Below are positions 35,553 to 46,280 of a DNA stretch of 64,000 nucleotides, piece by piece (position 1 is the stretch's first letter; the number at the start of each line of letters is the position of its first letter). Under the pieces are notes generated by a model. It ran no database searches, was not told where the DNA came from, and was given only the letters and a program-made list of their open reading frames with translations. The stretch is taken from contig NZ_PHRF01000026.1 of the NCBI RefSeq assembly GCF_004151105.1, positions 186,001 through 250,000 of the forward strand. The letters are read 5' to 3'. The position numbers and the translations under genes were made by a program. The DNA is from Streptomyces sp. L-9-10. GTDB lineage: Bacteria; Actinomycetota; Actinomycetes; Streptomycetales; Streptomycetaceae.

Positions 35553-36818
35553 TCATCGGCCCGGAGCGGCGTGCCGGCTCTCGGCGGGCGGCTCGGGAAG
35601 CTCGCGTCGCGTACGGACCGGGGAGAGGAAGGTCGGCAGGAACGCCCCCGCCAGGACGGCGCCGCCTATCCAGAGCGTGCTCTGTACGGAGACCAGTTCG
35701 CCGAACAGGCCGGCCAGGGCGGAGCCGACGGCGAGCGCGCCGGTGAGGAGGAAGCGGAAGGTGGCGTTCATGCGGCCGAGCAGGGCGTCCGAGGTCATCC
35801 GCTGGCGCAGGCTCACGCCGAGCACGTTGTCCATGCCCGTCTTGACCATGGCCAGCAGATAGCCAGTACCCGCCACCCACAGACCGGCGCCGTCGTCGAT
35901 GAGCGGTACGAGGAGTCCCGCGGGGGCCAGCCACAGCCCGGCGACGGCGAGCGCGCGGCCGTGGCCGAGCCGTGCGGCGAGGGGGCGGGCGCAGCGGGCG
36001 CCCAGGAGCAGACCGGCGCCGCCCACCGCCCAGAACAGGCCCAGCGCGCCGGCCGGAAGGCCGAGTTCGCGGATGAACAGCACCGGCAGCATGGTGTTGA
36101 TGATCTGCGAGCCGAGGTTGGCGAGGGACGCCGTGAGGGCGAGGGCGCGCAGTTCCTTGTTGCCGAGGACATGGCGCAGACCTTCCGCTATCCGGGCGCT
36201 CAGCCGGGTGGGCTGCCCCGGGTGCGGGGGAGGCGCCGGTGCGCGGCGCAGGGCGGTGAGCCGGAGAGCCGAGGCCAGATGGGCGACGGCGGTGCATATG
36301 AGGGCCACGGGCGCCGTGAGCAACTGGACGAGCCCGCCGCCCGCGCCGCGTCCGCTCACATTGCCGACGGCGATGAGGGTCATCACGGCGGCGTTCGCCT
36401 GGACGAGCCCTTCGCGGTCGACCAGCCGCGGCAGCACGCTCTGCGAGCCGATGTCGAAGAAGACGGTGGCGCAGCCGGTCAGTACGACGACCACGTACAA
36501 CTGCGTGAGCGTGAGGGCGTCGAGCCACCAGGCCACGGGAACGGAGGCGAGCAGTGCCGCCCGCGCCAGATCCGCGGCGATCAGCACGCTCCGCTGGCGC
36601 ATCCTGTCCACCCAGGCCCCGGCGGGCAGTCCGATGAGGAGGAAGGCGACCGTGCTGAGGGTGGCGAGGGCTCCGACCTGGCCGGGGGACGCGTCGAGTG
36701 TGGTGACGGCGATGAGCGGGACGGCGACGTAGCCGGTGTTCGTACCGAGCTGGCTGAGGGCGGTCGCGGTGAAGAGCGTGCGGAAGTCGGCCATCCGCCA
36801 GGGGGAATGGGGCTGCAT
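35553..36818 (-). CDS. MFS transporter (enterobactin-exporter-like)
   Basis: This 421-residue MFS permease has about 12 helices. The N-terminal 'MADFRTLFTATALSQLGTNTGYVAVPLIAV' and the loop 'GLPAGAWVDRMRQRSVLIAADLARA' are typical of the EntS/MFS_3 drug-exporter branch. I start at ATG 36818, preceded by GAAAGAACGG; the frame is open to 36863. The substrate is unknown. It is convergent with the ABC permease (15 bp apart). Confidence 0.9.
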   Translation of the reverse strand: MQPHSPWRMADFRTLFTATALSQLGTNTGYVAVPLIAVTTLDASPGQVGALATLSTVAFLLIGLPAGAWVDRMRQRSVLIAADLARAALLASVPVAWWLDALTLTQLYVVVVLTGCATVFFDIGSQSVLPRLVDREGLVQANAAVMTLIAVGNVSGRGAGGGLVQLLTAPVALICTAVAHLASALRLTALRRAPAPPPHPGQPTRLSARIAEGLRHVLGNKELRALALTASLANLGSQIINTMLPVLFIRELGLPAGALGLFWAVGGAGLLLGARCARPLAARLGHGRALAVAGLWLAPAGLLVPLIDDGAGLWVAGTGYLLAMVKTGMDNVLGVSLRQRMTSDALLGRMNATFRFLLTGALAVGSALAGLFGELVSVQSTLWIGGAVLAGAFLPTFLSPVRTRRELPEPPAESRHAAPGR

Positions 36819-36926
36819 GATCCGTTCTTTCGGTGGTGGGTCGACGCGAGGCGGTGTGAACACCGGGCCGTACGCGGGTTGGGCCGTGTGAGCATCGGGC
36901 CGTGTGCGGCTCGGGCCGTACGCGGG

Positions 36927-37835
36927 TCAGGCCGTGCGCACGCGCTCCGCCGGGCCGCGTTCCCGGCCGCGCGTCATACCCACGCCCATCAGCACGATGA
37001 GCATGCCGGCGAGGACGCGGGCGCTCAGCTCTTCGCCCAGGAAGATCGCGCCGAGGGTCACCGAGACCACTGGCAGGAGATAGCCGACGGTGGCGGTCGT
37101 GGTGGGGCCCTCGGTCTCCAGGAGCCGGTAGTTGAGGTGGAACGTGACGCCCGTGCCCAGAACGCCCAGGACGACGACGGCGATCACCGCGGTGAGGGTG
37201 GGACCGCCGTAAGCCGCGGGTGCCGTGGGAAGCGCGAGGGTCGTCAGGCCCGTCGCGGCGAGGAGTTGGGCCCCGGAGAGCGCGAGCGGCGCGGTGTCCC
37301 GGCCCGTGAGATGGCGGGCCATGTAGGCGAAGGCCACCGCGTAGCTGGCGGCGGCGCCGAGCAGGACCAGGGCGCCCCAACTGGTCAGTCCGCTCCGCTG
37401 CCAGGGCGCGAAGATGAGCAGGGTGCCGGCGAAGCCGAGGAGCAGACCGGCCAGCCGGAGCGGCCGGAGCCCGCGTTCCGTGCCGAGCGCGAGGCCGATC
37501 AGCAGGGACCAGAGGGGTGTTGTGGCGTTGAGTACGCCCGCGACGCTGGAATCCACGGTCTGTTCGCCGATGCCGAAGAGGAAGAACGGCAGGGCGTTGC
37601 AGAAGAAGGCGGCCACGATGAGATGGCCCCACGTCCCGCGGTCGCGGGGCAGGCGCTGGCGGGCGGAGAACGCCAGGGCGAGCAGGACCGCGGTCCCGAG
37701 CGCACAGCGGATGACGGTGATGTGGAGGGGTGACAGACCCCCGGTCAGGGCGACCTTGATCCAGAGGAAGCCCGATCCCCACAGCAGGGCCAGAACGGCC
37801 ATGCGGAGAAGGGTGGTGCGTGAGCCGCTGAGCAT
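36927..37835 (-). CDS. EamA-family (DMT) transporter
   Basis: This 302-residue protein has ten predicted helices in two EamA repeats ('MAVLALLWGSGFLWIKVAL' at the start; 'VIAVVVLGVLGTGVTFHLNYRLLETEGPT' in the second repeat). It is an inner-membrane exporter of metabolites or amino acids. ATG 37835 is preceded by AGGAGG. It is divergent from a LysR gene 110 bp away, a standard regulator-exporter arrangement. Confidence 0.92.
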   Translation of the reverse strand: MLSGSRTTLLRMAVLALLWGSGFLWIKVALTGGLSPLHITVIRCALGTAVLLALAFSARQRLPRDRGTWGHLIVAAFFCNALPFFLFGIGEQTVDSSVAGVLNATTPLWSLLIGLALGTERGLRPLRLAGLLLGFAGTLLIFAPWQRSGLTSWGALVLLGAAASYAVAFAYMARHLTGRDTAPLALSGAQLLAATGLTTLALPTAPAAYGGPTLTAVIAVVVLGVLGTGVTFHLNYRLLETEGPTTTATVGYLLPVVSVTLGAIFLGEELSARVLAGMLIVLMGVGMTRGRERGPAERVRTA

Positions 37836-37945
37836 GGCGTGCCTCCTGCGGGACGGAGCGGGGGTGGGGTGGGGGTTTTACGGTGTCCCAGGAGGCTGTC
37901 GTAAGACAAGCGAAAAGAACTGCACTCACCGTTAAGCTCTTCTGC

Positions 37946-38911
37946 ATGCTTGATATGCGGCGCATGCAATTGCTCCGGGCGGTGGTGACCAGTGGTTCGG
38001 TCACCGCGGCGGCCCGGAATCTCGGCTACACGCCCTCCGCCGTCAGCCAGCAGATGGCGACGCTGGAGAAGGAGGCGGGGATCACGCTGCTGGAACGGTC
38101 GGGCCGGGGGGTGCGGCCGACCGACGCCGGGCGGTTGCTCACCGAGTACGCGGCTCTCATCGGCAGACAGGTCGCGGAGGCGGAGACCGCGCTGGCGGAT
38201 CTGCGGGCCGGGCGGACCGGGCGCGTGGTGGTCCGCTACTTCGCGACGGTGGGAGCCACTCTGCTGGCCCCCGCGCTGGCCGAGCTGCGCGTTGAACACC
38301 CGGGCTTACAGGTCGACTTGAGGCTCACCGGTTCCGACGATCCGCTGCCGGAGGTGAGGGAGGGCCGGGCCGATGTGGCGCTCGTGGTCCGGCCGAGGGA
38401 GCCCGGGGAGCCGCGGGAGCGGGGGGAGCGCGGGGAGCACGGGGAGCCGAAGAGGGCGAGGGGGCCGAGGGGCGGGGTGTTCGTCGACGGCGTACGGTTC
38501 GTGCACCTTCTCGACGACACATACCGTGCCGTACTCCCCAAGGGGCACCGGCTCGCCTCGAAGCGGGTGCTCGAACTGGCCGATCTCGCCGAGGAGCCAT
38601 GGGTCGCCAGCGAGTGGCCGGGCCCGTGCCTCGACGCCATTCTCACGGCGTGCGGCGCGGCCGGCTTCAGCCCGGATTTCGTGGTGGAGAGCGAGGACTA
38701 CGCCACGGCGCAGGGCTTCGTGGCCGCCGGGCTGGGCGTCAGTCTGGTGCCGGTCACGGGGCTGGCCGGCCACCATCCCGCCGTGGTCGTACGCAAGGTC
38801 AGGAACCCGGAACCGGTCAGGGCGATCTATGCGGCGGTACGGGGACCGGGCCCGGACCCGATCGCGCTGCGCGGGCTGCTCGACGCGCTGCGGAGGGCGG
38901 CGACGCCGTGA
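37946..38911 (+). CDS. LysR-family transcriptional regulator
   Basis: This 321-residue LysR protein has the HTH at residues 6-63 ('VTSGSVTAAARNLGYTPSAVSQQMATLE') and a substrate-binding domain behind it. The ATG 37946 ('MLDMRRMQLLRAV') matches family starts. An insertion of Arg/Glu/Gly repeats ('GEPRERGERGEHGEPKRARG', about residues 155-175) interrupts the effector domain. It probably regulates the divergent EamA exporter gene. Confidence 0.92.
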   Translation: MLDMRRMQLLRAVVTSGSVTAAARNLGYTPSAVSQQMATLEKEAGITLLERSGRGVRPTDAGRLLTEYAALIGRQVAEAETALADLRAGRTGRVVVRYFATVGATLLAPALAELRVEHPGLQVDLRLTGSDDPLPEVREGRADVALVVRPREPGEPRERGERGEHGEPKRARGPRGGVFVDGVRFVHLLDDTYRAVLPKGHRLASKRVLELADLAEEPWVASEWPGPCLDAILTACGAAGFSPDFVVESEDYATAQGFVAAGLGVSLVPVTGLAGHHPAVVVRKVRNPEPVRAIYAAVRGPGPDPIALRGLLDALRRAATP

Positions 38912-38986
38912 CGCGCGGAGTACGGGGCCGTCCTCGCCGGATCCGTACCCCGTCCCCTCACCGCGTACGTCACCGCGTACGGCGGG

Positions 38987-39520
38987 TCAGACCGCCGGGT
39001 CTCCGACCAGGTGGTCACCCGGGATGCCCGCCTTGTCGGGGTGGTAGTAGTCCCTGATGCCCTCGGCCCAGGTCGCCCGCGCGATCCGGTCCGCGTCCGT
39101 GGGGCCGAACGCGTCGAAGAGGGCGTGGATGTTCGCGAGCCGGAAGCCGATGGCCGTCATGAGCGCGGCGAACGTGGGCCGGCGGATCAGTCCGTCGCCC
39201 TCCAGATCGCCCAGGGCGGCCAGTGATTCGGCGAATTCGTTGACCGCCTCGTCGAAGCGTTCCGGAGAAAGGACGCAGGCCGTGTACTCGTCGAAGCTGA
39301 CCTTGCCGTCGCGGTCGGCGTCCAGTTCGGCGGCCAGGGTCGTCCAGTATGTCCGGAACGCGGCCACCATCGCGTTCTTCGCGGTGTCGTCGGCGCCGGG
39401 CACCGCCCGGACGACGTGCGTCGCCATGAGGTCGAAATCGTCGGCTTCGAGGTGTCCGTTGCCATTGACGTCGAAGAGGGTGAAGACGAGCTTGACCCGG
39501 TTGAGTGCTTCCGTACGCAT
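38987..39520 (-). CDS. EF-hand calcium-binding protein (calerythrin-like)
   Basis: This 177-residue protein resembles the actinobacterial four-EF-hand proteins calerythrin and Cab. Hand 1 is 'DVNGNGHLEADD' (residues 17-28). A second clear loop is 'DADRDGKVSFDE' (about 64-75). Two more hands are degenerate ('GDLEGDGLIRRPTF' and 'GPTDADRIARATW'). Its role is probably calcium buffering or signalling in the cytosol. The ATG 39520 has GGAGGG nine bases upstream; the open frame to 39568 is not conserved. Confidence 0.92.
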   Translation of the reverse strand: MRTEALNRVKLVFTLFDVNGNGHLEADDFDLMATHVVRAVPGADDTAKNAMVAAFRTYWTTLAAELDADRDGKVSFDEYTACVLSPERFDEAVNEFAESLAALGDLEGDGLIRRPTFAALMTAIGFRLANIHALFDAFGPTDADRIARATWAEGIRDYYHPDKAGIPGDHLVGDPAV

Positions 39521-39636
39521 GGTGTCGCGCCCTCCGTGAGGCTGTGACCGGCGTGCATGCGTTTTCACTATGCGAGGTGGAGGGCAGTACGTCCGTGAAA
39601 GTATCCGTATTCATCAGTATGGGTGAACGCGGATGA

Positions 39637-40539
39637 TCAGAGGGCGAGTTGGGCGTCCCTCGCCACATCGAACGCCGCTCGCGCGAAGGCCTGGACGGCC
39701 CCGGTGTCGTCCCCGGCCCGCCACACCAGCCCGTACCCGATGGGGTCGGCGTCCGCGAACGGGAGGTAGGTGACACCGGGCCGCGCGTAGTACGTGGCCG
39801 AGTGCGCGGCTGCCAGCAGGGCCCCCTTGCCGCCGGCGACCAGCATGAGCGCCTCTTGCATCTGGGTGACGGCCGGGCCGCGACGGATCGGTCTGCCGCT
39901 GGGCGTGCACGCCGGCACGCGCTGCTCCAGCCGGTAGCCGGGGAGTTCACCGGCGATGGTCAGCAACGGCACGCCGGCCAGGTCTTCGAGCGACACCTTC
40001 CCGTCGGCGGACAGCGGATGCCCGGTGGGGACCGCCAGCACGCGCCCCTCCGTGAGCAGGGTGGGACCCCCGCCCAGATCGTCCTCGTGTACGGGGAACT
40101 CCGTGAGCTGGACATCGAACTCACCGCTGCGCAGCTGCCCGAACGGATCCGAGAGCGGTACCTCACAGATCTCCACGCCCAGCTCGGGATGGCGGGCGCG
40201 CAGCGCCTCGGCGGCCTTCATCACGATCTCCCCGGCCAGCGGGGCGGAGAACCCGACGTGCAGCACTCCTCTGATGCCGCGCGCGGTGGCGGCGGCCCGT
40301 GCGACGGCGGCCCCGACCGCGCGGTGGTGCGGTTCGAGGTCGTCACGGAGCTGCCGGCCGAGGGCGGTCAGGGCGACGCGGCGGCTCGTACGGACGAACA
40401 GCGGGGCGCCGACGCGGCGCTCCAGGCGCTGCACGAGCTGGCTCACCCGGGCGCGGGACAGCCGCAGCCGGTCCGCCGTGCGGCCGAAATGCAGCTCCTC
40501 GGCGAGGATGAGAAAGCACTCCAGTTCAACGCGCTCCAT
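39637..40539 (-). CDS. LysR-family transcriptional regulator
   Basis: This 300-residue LysR protein has a HTH at residues 1-60 ('LAEELHFGRTADRLRLSRARVSQLVQRLE') and an effector domain ('GVLHVGFSAPLAGEIV' at about residue 90). It is divergent from the MFS exporter gene at 40712 with 172 bp between, so it is the likely regulator of that exporter. Confidence 0.93.
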   Translation of the reverse strand: MERVELECFLILAEELHFGRTADRLRLSRARVSQLVQRLERRVGAPLFVRTSRRVALTALGRQLRDDLEPHHRAVGAAVARAAATARGIRGVLHVGFSAPLAGEIVMKAAEALRARHPELGVEICEVPLSDPFGQLRSGEFDVQLTEFPVHEDDLGGGPTLLTEGRVLAVPTGHPLSADGKVSLEDLAGVPLLTIAGELPGYRLEQRVPACTPSGRPIRRGPAVTQMQEALMLVAGGKGALLAAAHSATYYARPGVTYLPFADADPIGYGLVWRAGDDTGAVQAFARAAFDVARDAQLAL

Positions 40540-40711
40540 GGACGCCCCCGGATTGATGAGCCCGCGGGATCGGTGAGCCCGAGGGATCGGTGAGCCCGCC
40601 GGATCGGTAAGCCTGGCTTGACGAACGTTGCGATCTTCGCCGTTGTTCCCCCGTAGCCCCTGATCGATGGTGGCTGAGCCAAGAACTTCCCTACACCATC
40701 GAGGAATTCAG

Positions 40712-42086
40712 ATGAGTGCGCGTGACTGGGGCGTGCTGTTCGTCCTGTGCGGTGCGATCTTCCTGGAAGGCATCGACGTGGCCATGCTCAATGTGGCCCT
40801 TCCCGCCATCCGCTCCGAACTCGGCCTGTCCACCGGCGAGTTGCAGTGGATCATGAGTGCGTACGTCCTCGGATACGGCGGCTTCATGCTGCTCGGGGGA
40901 CGGGCCGCCGACCTCTTCGGCCGACGCAGGATGTTCGTCTTCTGGCTCACCGTCTTCCTGCTCTTCTCGGGCCTCGGCGGGTTCGCCACCGACGGCTGGA
41001 CGCTGATCGTCGCGCGGTTCGTCACCGGCGTCGCCGCCGCCTTCATGACCCCGGCCGGACTGTCCCTCATCACCACGAGCTTCGAGGAGGGCCCGCGGCG
41101 CGACAAGGCCCTGCTCGTCTACTCCGGCACGGCGGCGGGCGGTTTCTCGGTCGGTCTGGTCGTGGGCGGGCTGCTCACCGCGGTCGACTGGCGGTGGGTG
41201 TTCTTCGCGCCGGTCGTCCTGTCCTTCCTCGTCCTGACGGCGGCGCTCGCGCTGCTGCCCGGGTCGCCGCGGCCGGACCGGACCGGAGAACGTGTCGACC
41301 TGGCCGGTTCGGTCAGCGTCACGGCGGCCATCGTGCTGCTCGTCCTCGGCGTCGAACGCGCCTCCCACACCGGGATCGGAGGGACACTCGGCACGCTCGC
41401 GGCGGGCCTCGTGCTCCTCGCCGTCTTCGTCGCCGTCGAGCGGCGCTCGGCCTCACCGCTCGTACGCCTGGGCATCTTCCGCAGCGGACCGCTGGTGCGC
41501 GCCAACCTGTCCGCGCTGCTGTTCGCGGCCGGCTTCTTCGGATTCCAGTTCCTGGTGGTGCTGTACCTCCAGGAGCTGCGCGGCTGGTCGACGCTCCAGA
41601 CGAGTTTCGCGATGATCGTCATCGGCATCGACGCGATCCTCTCGCCCACTCTCACGCCCAAGCTGGTGGCCAGGTTCGGCAACGCCAGGGTGATCTTCGG
41701 CGGGCTGCTGCTGGCCGCGCTCGCCTACGCGTTGTTCCTGCCGGTCGGCGCCGACTGGACGTATCCGGCGATGTTCCCGAGCCTGATCATCCTCGGGCTG
41801 GCCTTCGCGCTCGCGTACGGCCCCCTGACCATCGCCGCCACGGACGGTATCGAGGAGCGCGAGCAGGGGCTGGCCGGCGGCCTGCTCTACACCTCGTTCC
41901 AGTTCGGCGCCGCGCTCGGCCTCTCGGCGGTCACGGCCGTGAACGTCGCCGCCACCGACGGGGACGCGCCGGCGGCCCTGCTGGACGGGTACCGGGCCGC
42001 GCTGGTCGTCCCGTTCGCGGCGGCTCTGATCGCGGCCCTCGTCAGCGCGTTCGGGCTGCGCTCGCCGAAGAGGGCGGCGGCGGTCG

Positions 42087-42112
<26 letters not shown>
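40712..42112 (+). CDS. MFS transporter, DHA2 (EmrB/QacA-like)
   Basis: This 466-residue permease has about 14 helices. The first helix is 'LFVLCGAIFLEGIDVAMLNVALP' and motif A-like 'LLGGRAADLFGRRRMFV' lies between helices 2 and 3; both are typical of DHA2 drug:proton antiporters. The ATG 40712 follows GAGGAATT. The last 26 bp overlap the end of the convergent GAP1-like gene. A regulator of LysR type is divergent upstream. Confidence 0.93.
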
Positions 42113-44107
<1,995 letters not shown>

Positions 44108-44111
<4 letters not shown>

Positions 44112-46210
44112 TTCGCTCCCTCTCTCACAGAGCCCACAGAGCCCACAGAGCCCGCGGAGCCCACAGCGGTCTCCGGCGACGTCGGCGCCGCCTCCATCGC
44201 GGGCGCCGTCCCCACGGCGAACTCCTCCGCGCCGCCCGGCACGTCGATCAGCCCGTGCATCGCCAGCAGCGACAGCAGCGGTTCGAGCACCCGCCGGGGT
44301 CCCGCCCCCGCCGGATAGCGGCCGTGCTCCTCCTGGCCGCCGGTGGCCGACGCGACATGCAGGGTGCACCGGCGGATCGCGTCGAAGGGCCGCAGCCACG
44401 CCTGGCCCGCGTGCCGGCGCAGCAGCCCGTACACGTCCTGGCTCTCCTCGCGCATCAGCGCGGGGTCGAGCGAGGTGGCCGGCGCCTTGTCCAGCCACCG
44501 GTCCACGGGCGGCTGGAACCGCAGCAGATCGGCCTTGCCGAGCACCATCGCCGCCGCCACGTCCAGATACGGCCCGCTCTTCGGCAGCCGGTCCAGGACC
44601 GTGCCGAAGGCCAGATCGCCGTCCCGGTTCACCTCAAGTCCCCAGCGTTCCCTGGCGTGGTCCAGATGCGGCAGCGGGAGTGCCAGCGCCGGATCGACGA
44701 CGAAGATCATGGCGTCGACCCCGAGCAGGAAGCGGAGCGCCGCGTCGGTCCGTACGAGATCCTCGCCGCCGAGATCGAAGAAGGCGACCGGCCGTACCTG
44801 CCCGTGGACGTCGGTGATCAGCAGGGACTCCACGAAGCGGGCGAAGCCGTCCAGGCCGAGGGCGCCGGTGTGGTCGAGGACCTTGCCGTTGCGCAGCGGC
44901 TGCACCCGTTCCCGTACGAACCGCGCGTGCTGCTCCGGGTTGACGGACTGCCACTTCAGACCGAACGGCTCCAGACCGCCGTCGGTGATCTCCGCGATCA
45001 TCTGGGTCAGCAGATGGCTCTTGCCGGTGGAGGACTGGCCGACCATCGCGACCGTCAGCGGCCGGCCGTAGGTGAGGTAGGGCACCGGGATGAAGTGCTC
45101 GGGGAAGTCCGGGTCCGCCGTGCACTTCTGGACGGCGCCGCGCATGACGTCCTGGCGGCGCAGGGAGTTGCCGATGCTCTTGGGGTCGAGCGGCTGGTAC
45201 TGCATCCTGCTGTCGGTGACGAACAGCGACGTGAGGTCGAGCTGGATGGTCTCCAGGCAGTACGGGCAGAGCACCTCGCCGTTGGCGCGCTCGGCCGCCG
45301 GGCCGGGGCCGTCGTGGGATTCGGTAGCGGGCGCCAGCCGCTTGAGGCGCAGCGCCTGCTCGAACGCCTCCTGGTGCGGGCGCGTCTCGTCGGCGGGCAC
45401 GGTGAGCGCGATACGCCGGGCCGCGCCCGGCGCCAGCAGGTCGAGCAGCCGGTCGGGGGTCGGCCGGTCGGCCGCCAGCGGGGCGAAGGCGCCCCGCAGC
45501 GTCTCGGCGAGCACCCGGTGTTCGCCGAGATCGGCGGGCGCCCGGTCGGCGGGACCGGCCCGGCCGGTCGCCAGTTGGTAGAGCACCTGGGCCGCGCTCC
45601 ACACCATGTCCCGGGAGTCGGCGAAGCCCTCGCCCCCGCGCTGTTCCGGAGAGCAGTAGGGCGCCCGGCCCCACCGGGTCCTCGGCCGTCCGGCGCGGGC
45701 CGCTCCCTCCAGGCCCCAGAGCTGGACCGACGTACCGTCCCAGAGCACATTGGCGGGCGAGATGCCGCGTAACACCAGGCCCTGGCCGTCCAGCAGACAC
45801 AGCGCCAGCATCAGGTCACGGGCGAAGCGCGGCTGGTCGGTCGCGGACATCACGTGCGTGCGTACGGCGGGCTCGCCGCGCGGCGCGGCGTACAGCAGGA
45901 ACGGCTCGGCGGTGTCCAGCTCGTAGCCGATGACCTTCGGGAAGAGCGCGGCGTACTCGGTGGTGTCGAGCACCCGGTGCAGATGCAGGGCGGTGCCCGC
46001 CTCCGCGTCCAGCAGCGCGCGCGCCGCCGGGTTCGCCGCGGCGGAGGCGGGCAGGCGCACCTGGAGGCACTGCTGTCCCTCGTCGTCGAGCAGGCCCTTG
46101 CGGATCCACTGGGGCAGCAGCGGATCGCGGCGGGATTCGCGGCCGAAGCGGACGGGGGCCGTGCGGCGGCGCCCCGAGGGGACGGTGAAGGAGAGGGTGG
46201 TGCTGGTCAC
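44108..46210 (-). CDS. pseudokinase-TRAFAC GTPase fusion (double-GTPase-like)
   Basis: This 700-residue protein has two parts. Residues 50-250 or so have protein-kinase shape but lack catalytic residues: the HRD loop is 'LRGISPANVLWD' (Asp replaced by Gly149, N154 kept), the DFG site is 'WGLEGAARAG', and the P+1 region 'APYCSPEQ' remains. A CPYC half-zinc knuckle (315-318) leads to a GTPase domain with P-loop G391-QSSTGKS398, Walker B/switch 'FFDLGGED' (477-484) and a base-recognition element 'GKAD' (558-561). It matches the TRAFAC-clade 'double-GTPase' proteins partnered with GAP1. Start GTG 46210. The pseudokinase fusion is a notable variant. Confidence 0.75.
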
Positions 46211-46280
46211 CGGCGGTCGCCGTCCTTTCGTCGGTACGTGTGCGTCGAGCGGCTACGGTGCGGGGTTCTGGTCACTCTGG

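Noticed and set aside
36864..38004. Long minus-strand frame joining the MFS and EamA genes (part of a frame at 35401-38004)
   Set aside because: Out-of-register translation of both recognised transporters.
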